From contig DCGS01000005.1 in NCBI GenBank assembly GCA_002314645.1, forward strand, positions 17,298 to 23,718: a stretch of DNA of 6,421 nucleotides, in the 5' to 3' direction. Positions 5,977-6,421 of the stretch are shown here, piece by piece. Source of the stretch: Ruminococcaceae bacterium UBA1772. Lineage in GTDB: Bacteria > Bacillota > Clostridia > Oscillospirales > Acutalibacteraceae. Positions within the stretch are counted from its first letter, which is position 1. Each line of letters begins with the position of its first letter. The notes beneath the pieces are model-generated. The model had not been told where the DNA came from. It saw only the letters and a list, made by a program, of their open reading frames with translations, and ran no database searches. Made by a program: the position numbers and the translations under genes.

Positions 5977-6421
5977 ATGCCTGTATCTATTAACCTCAAA
6001 TCTAAATACTATGAATCTGTGGGCAAAAACCCACACAGTGAATACCCACGCCCTCAGCTTGAAAGGGACAGTTACCTAAACCTCAACGGTATGTGGGACT
6101 ATGCAATTCTTAAAAAAGGTGAAATTCCAGGAAGTTACCAAGGAGAAATTTTGGTTCCATTTTCGCCTGAATCGCTCCTATCTGGTGTTAATAAAACTGT
6201 TTACCCTGACAACGTTCTCTTCTACAAAAGAACATTCAAGGTGCCAGAGGACTTCATAAACGACAGAACCATACTCCACTTCACTGCTGTTGACTACGCT
6301 TGCGCTGTTTTCCTCAACGGTAAGGTTGTTGGCACACACAGAGGCGGATACATTCCATTCTCTTTTGATGTTACAAACCATATTAAACCAGGTAAAAATG
6401 AAATTCGTCTTGAAGTAACCG
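5977..6421 (+). CDS. Glycoside hydrolase family 2 protein, N-terminal part (beta-galactosidase/beta-glucuronidase-like), cut by window
   Basis: The first 148 codons are present, open to the right edge. The translated part matches the GH2 sugar-binding, jelly-roll domain. It has YPRPQLERDSYLNLNGMWDY (23-42, the usual Pro-Arg...LNG-W-x-F/Y opening), ILVPFSPESLLSGV (58-71), YKRTFKVP (83-90), and HFTAVDYACAVFLNGKVVGT (101-120) leading into HRGGYIPFSFDVT (121-133) and NEIRLEV (141-147). These correspond to the family pattern of an Asn-Gly-containing strand followed by H-x-G-G-Y/F-x-P-F. The catalytic TIM barrel with its two Glu residues lies beyond the window, so substrate (galactoside, glucuronide, mannoside or other) is undetermined. 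There is no signal peptide, so it probably acts in the cytoplasm on imported oligosaccharides. AAAGGAG (5961-5967) precedes the ATG by 9 nt. Confidence 0.9.
   Translation, partial: MPVSINLKSKYYESVGKNPHSEYPRPQLERDSYLNLNGMWDYAILKKGEIPGSYQGEILVPFSPESLLSGVNKTVYPDNVLFYKRTFKVPEDFINDRTILHFTAVDYACAVFLNGKVVGTHRGGYIPFSFDVTNHIKPGKNEIRLEVT

Overview
The window looks like chromosome from a low-to-moderate-GC Gram-positive Firmicute, most likely a gut Clostridium-class (Oscillospiraceae/Ruminococcaceae-like) bacterium. Four observations point that way. A perfect CIRCE operator drives groES-groEL. All genes have strong GGAGG-type ribosome binding sites. Promoters are canonical sigma-A type (near TTGACA, 17 bp, TATAAT). 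A glycoside hydrolase family 2 enzyme also lies at the right edge. The genus-level guess is inference from protein character, not from a database search.

Layout from left to right. Bases 1-889 (minus strand) hold the first 296 codons of an atypical short-chain dehydrogenase/NAD(P)-binding protein that runs off the left edge. It lies 19 bp downstream of a TetR-family repressor (909-1439, minus), and the two look like one operon read from a very good promoter at 1473-1501. That promoter is embedded in the intrinsic terminator of the next minus-strand gene, a polytopic O-antigen polymerase/ligase-like membrane protein (1527-2858). That gene has its own sigma-A promoter (2913-2941), back to back with the groESL promoter (2960-2987).

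The groESL operon (groES 3055-3339, groEL 3364-5010, plus strand) is controlled by CIRCE (2993-3019). It ends in a strong hairpin terminator (5032-5068) that appears to be shared with the convergent gene on the other strand. That gene (5067-5870, minus) encodes a cysteine-rich protein of unknown function with 18 Cys in 267 residues. Divergent from it, across a 106-bp promoter region, the 5' part of a GH2 beta-galactosidase/beta-glucuronidase-like gene (5977 onward, plus) runs off the right edge.

Functionally this is a patchwork of small independent units: a TetR-controlled oxidoreductase operon, a single cell-surface polysaccharide gene, the housekeeping chaperonin operon, an unknown Cys-rich protein and a sugar-catabolic enzyme. 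I see no mobile elements, CRISPR arrays, tRNA or rRNA genes, and no convincing undescribed multi-gene system. The items most worth following up are the uncharacterised Cys-rich protein, the terminator/promoter/operator overlap in front of the TetR gene, and the isolated polysaccharide polymerase/ligase-like protein.
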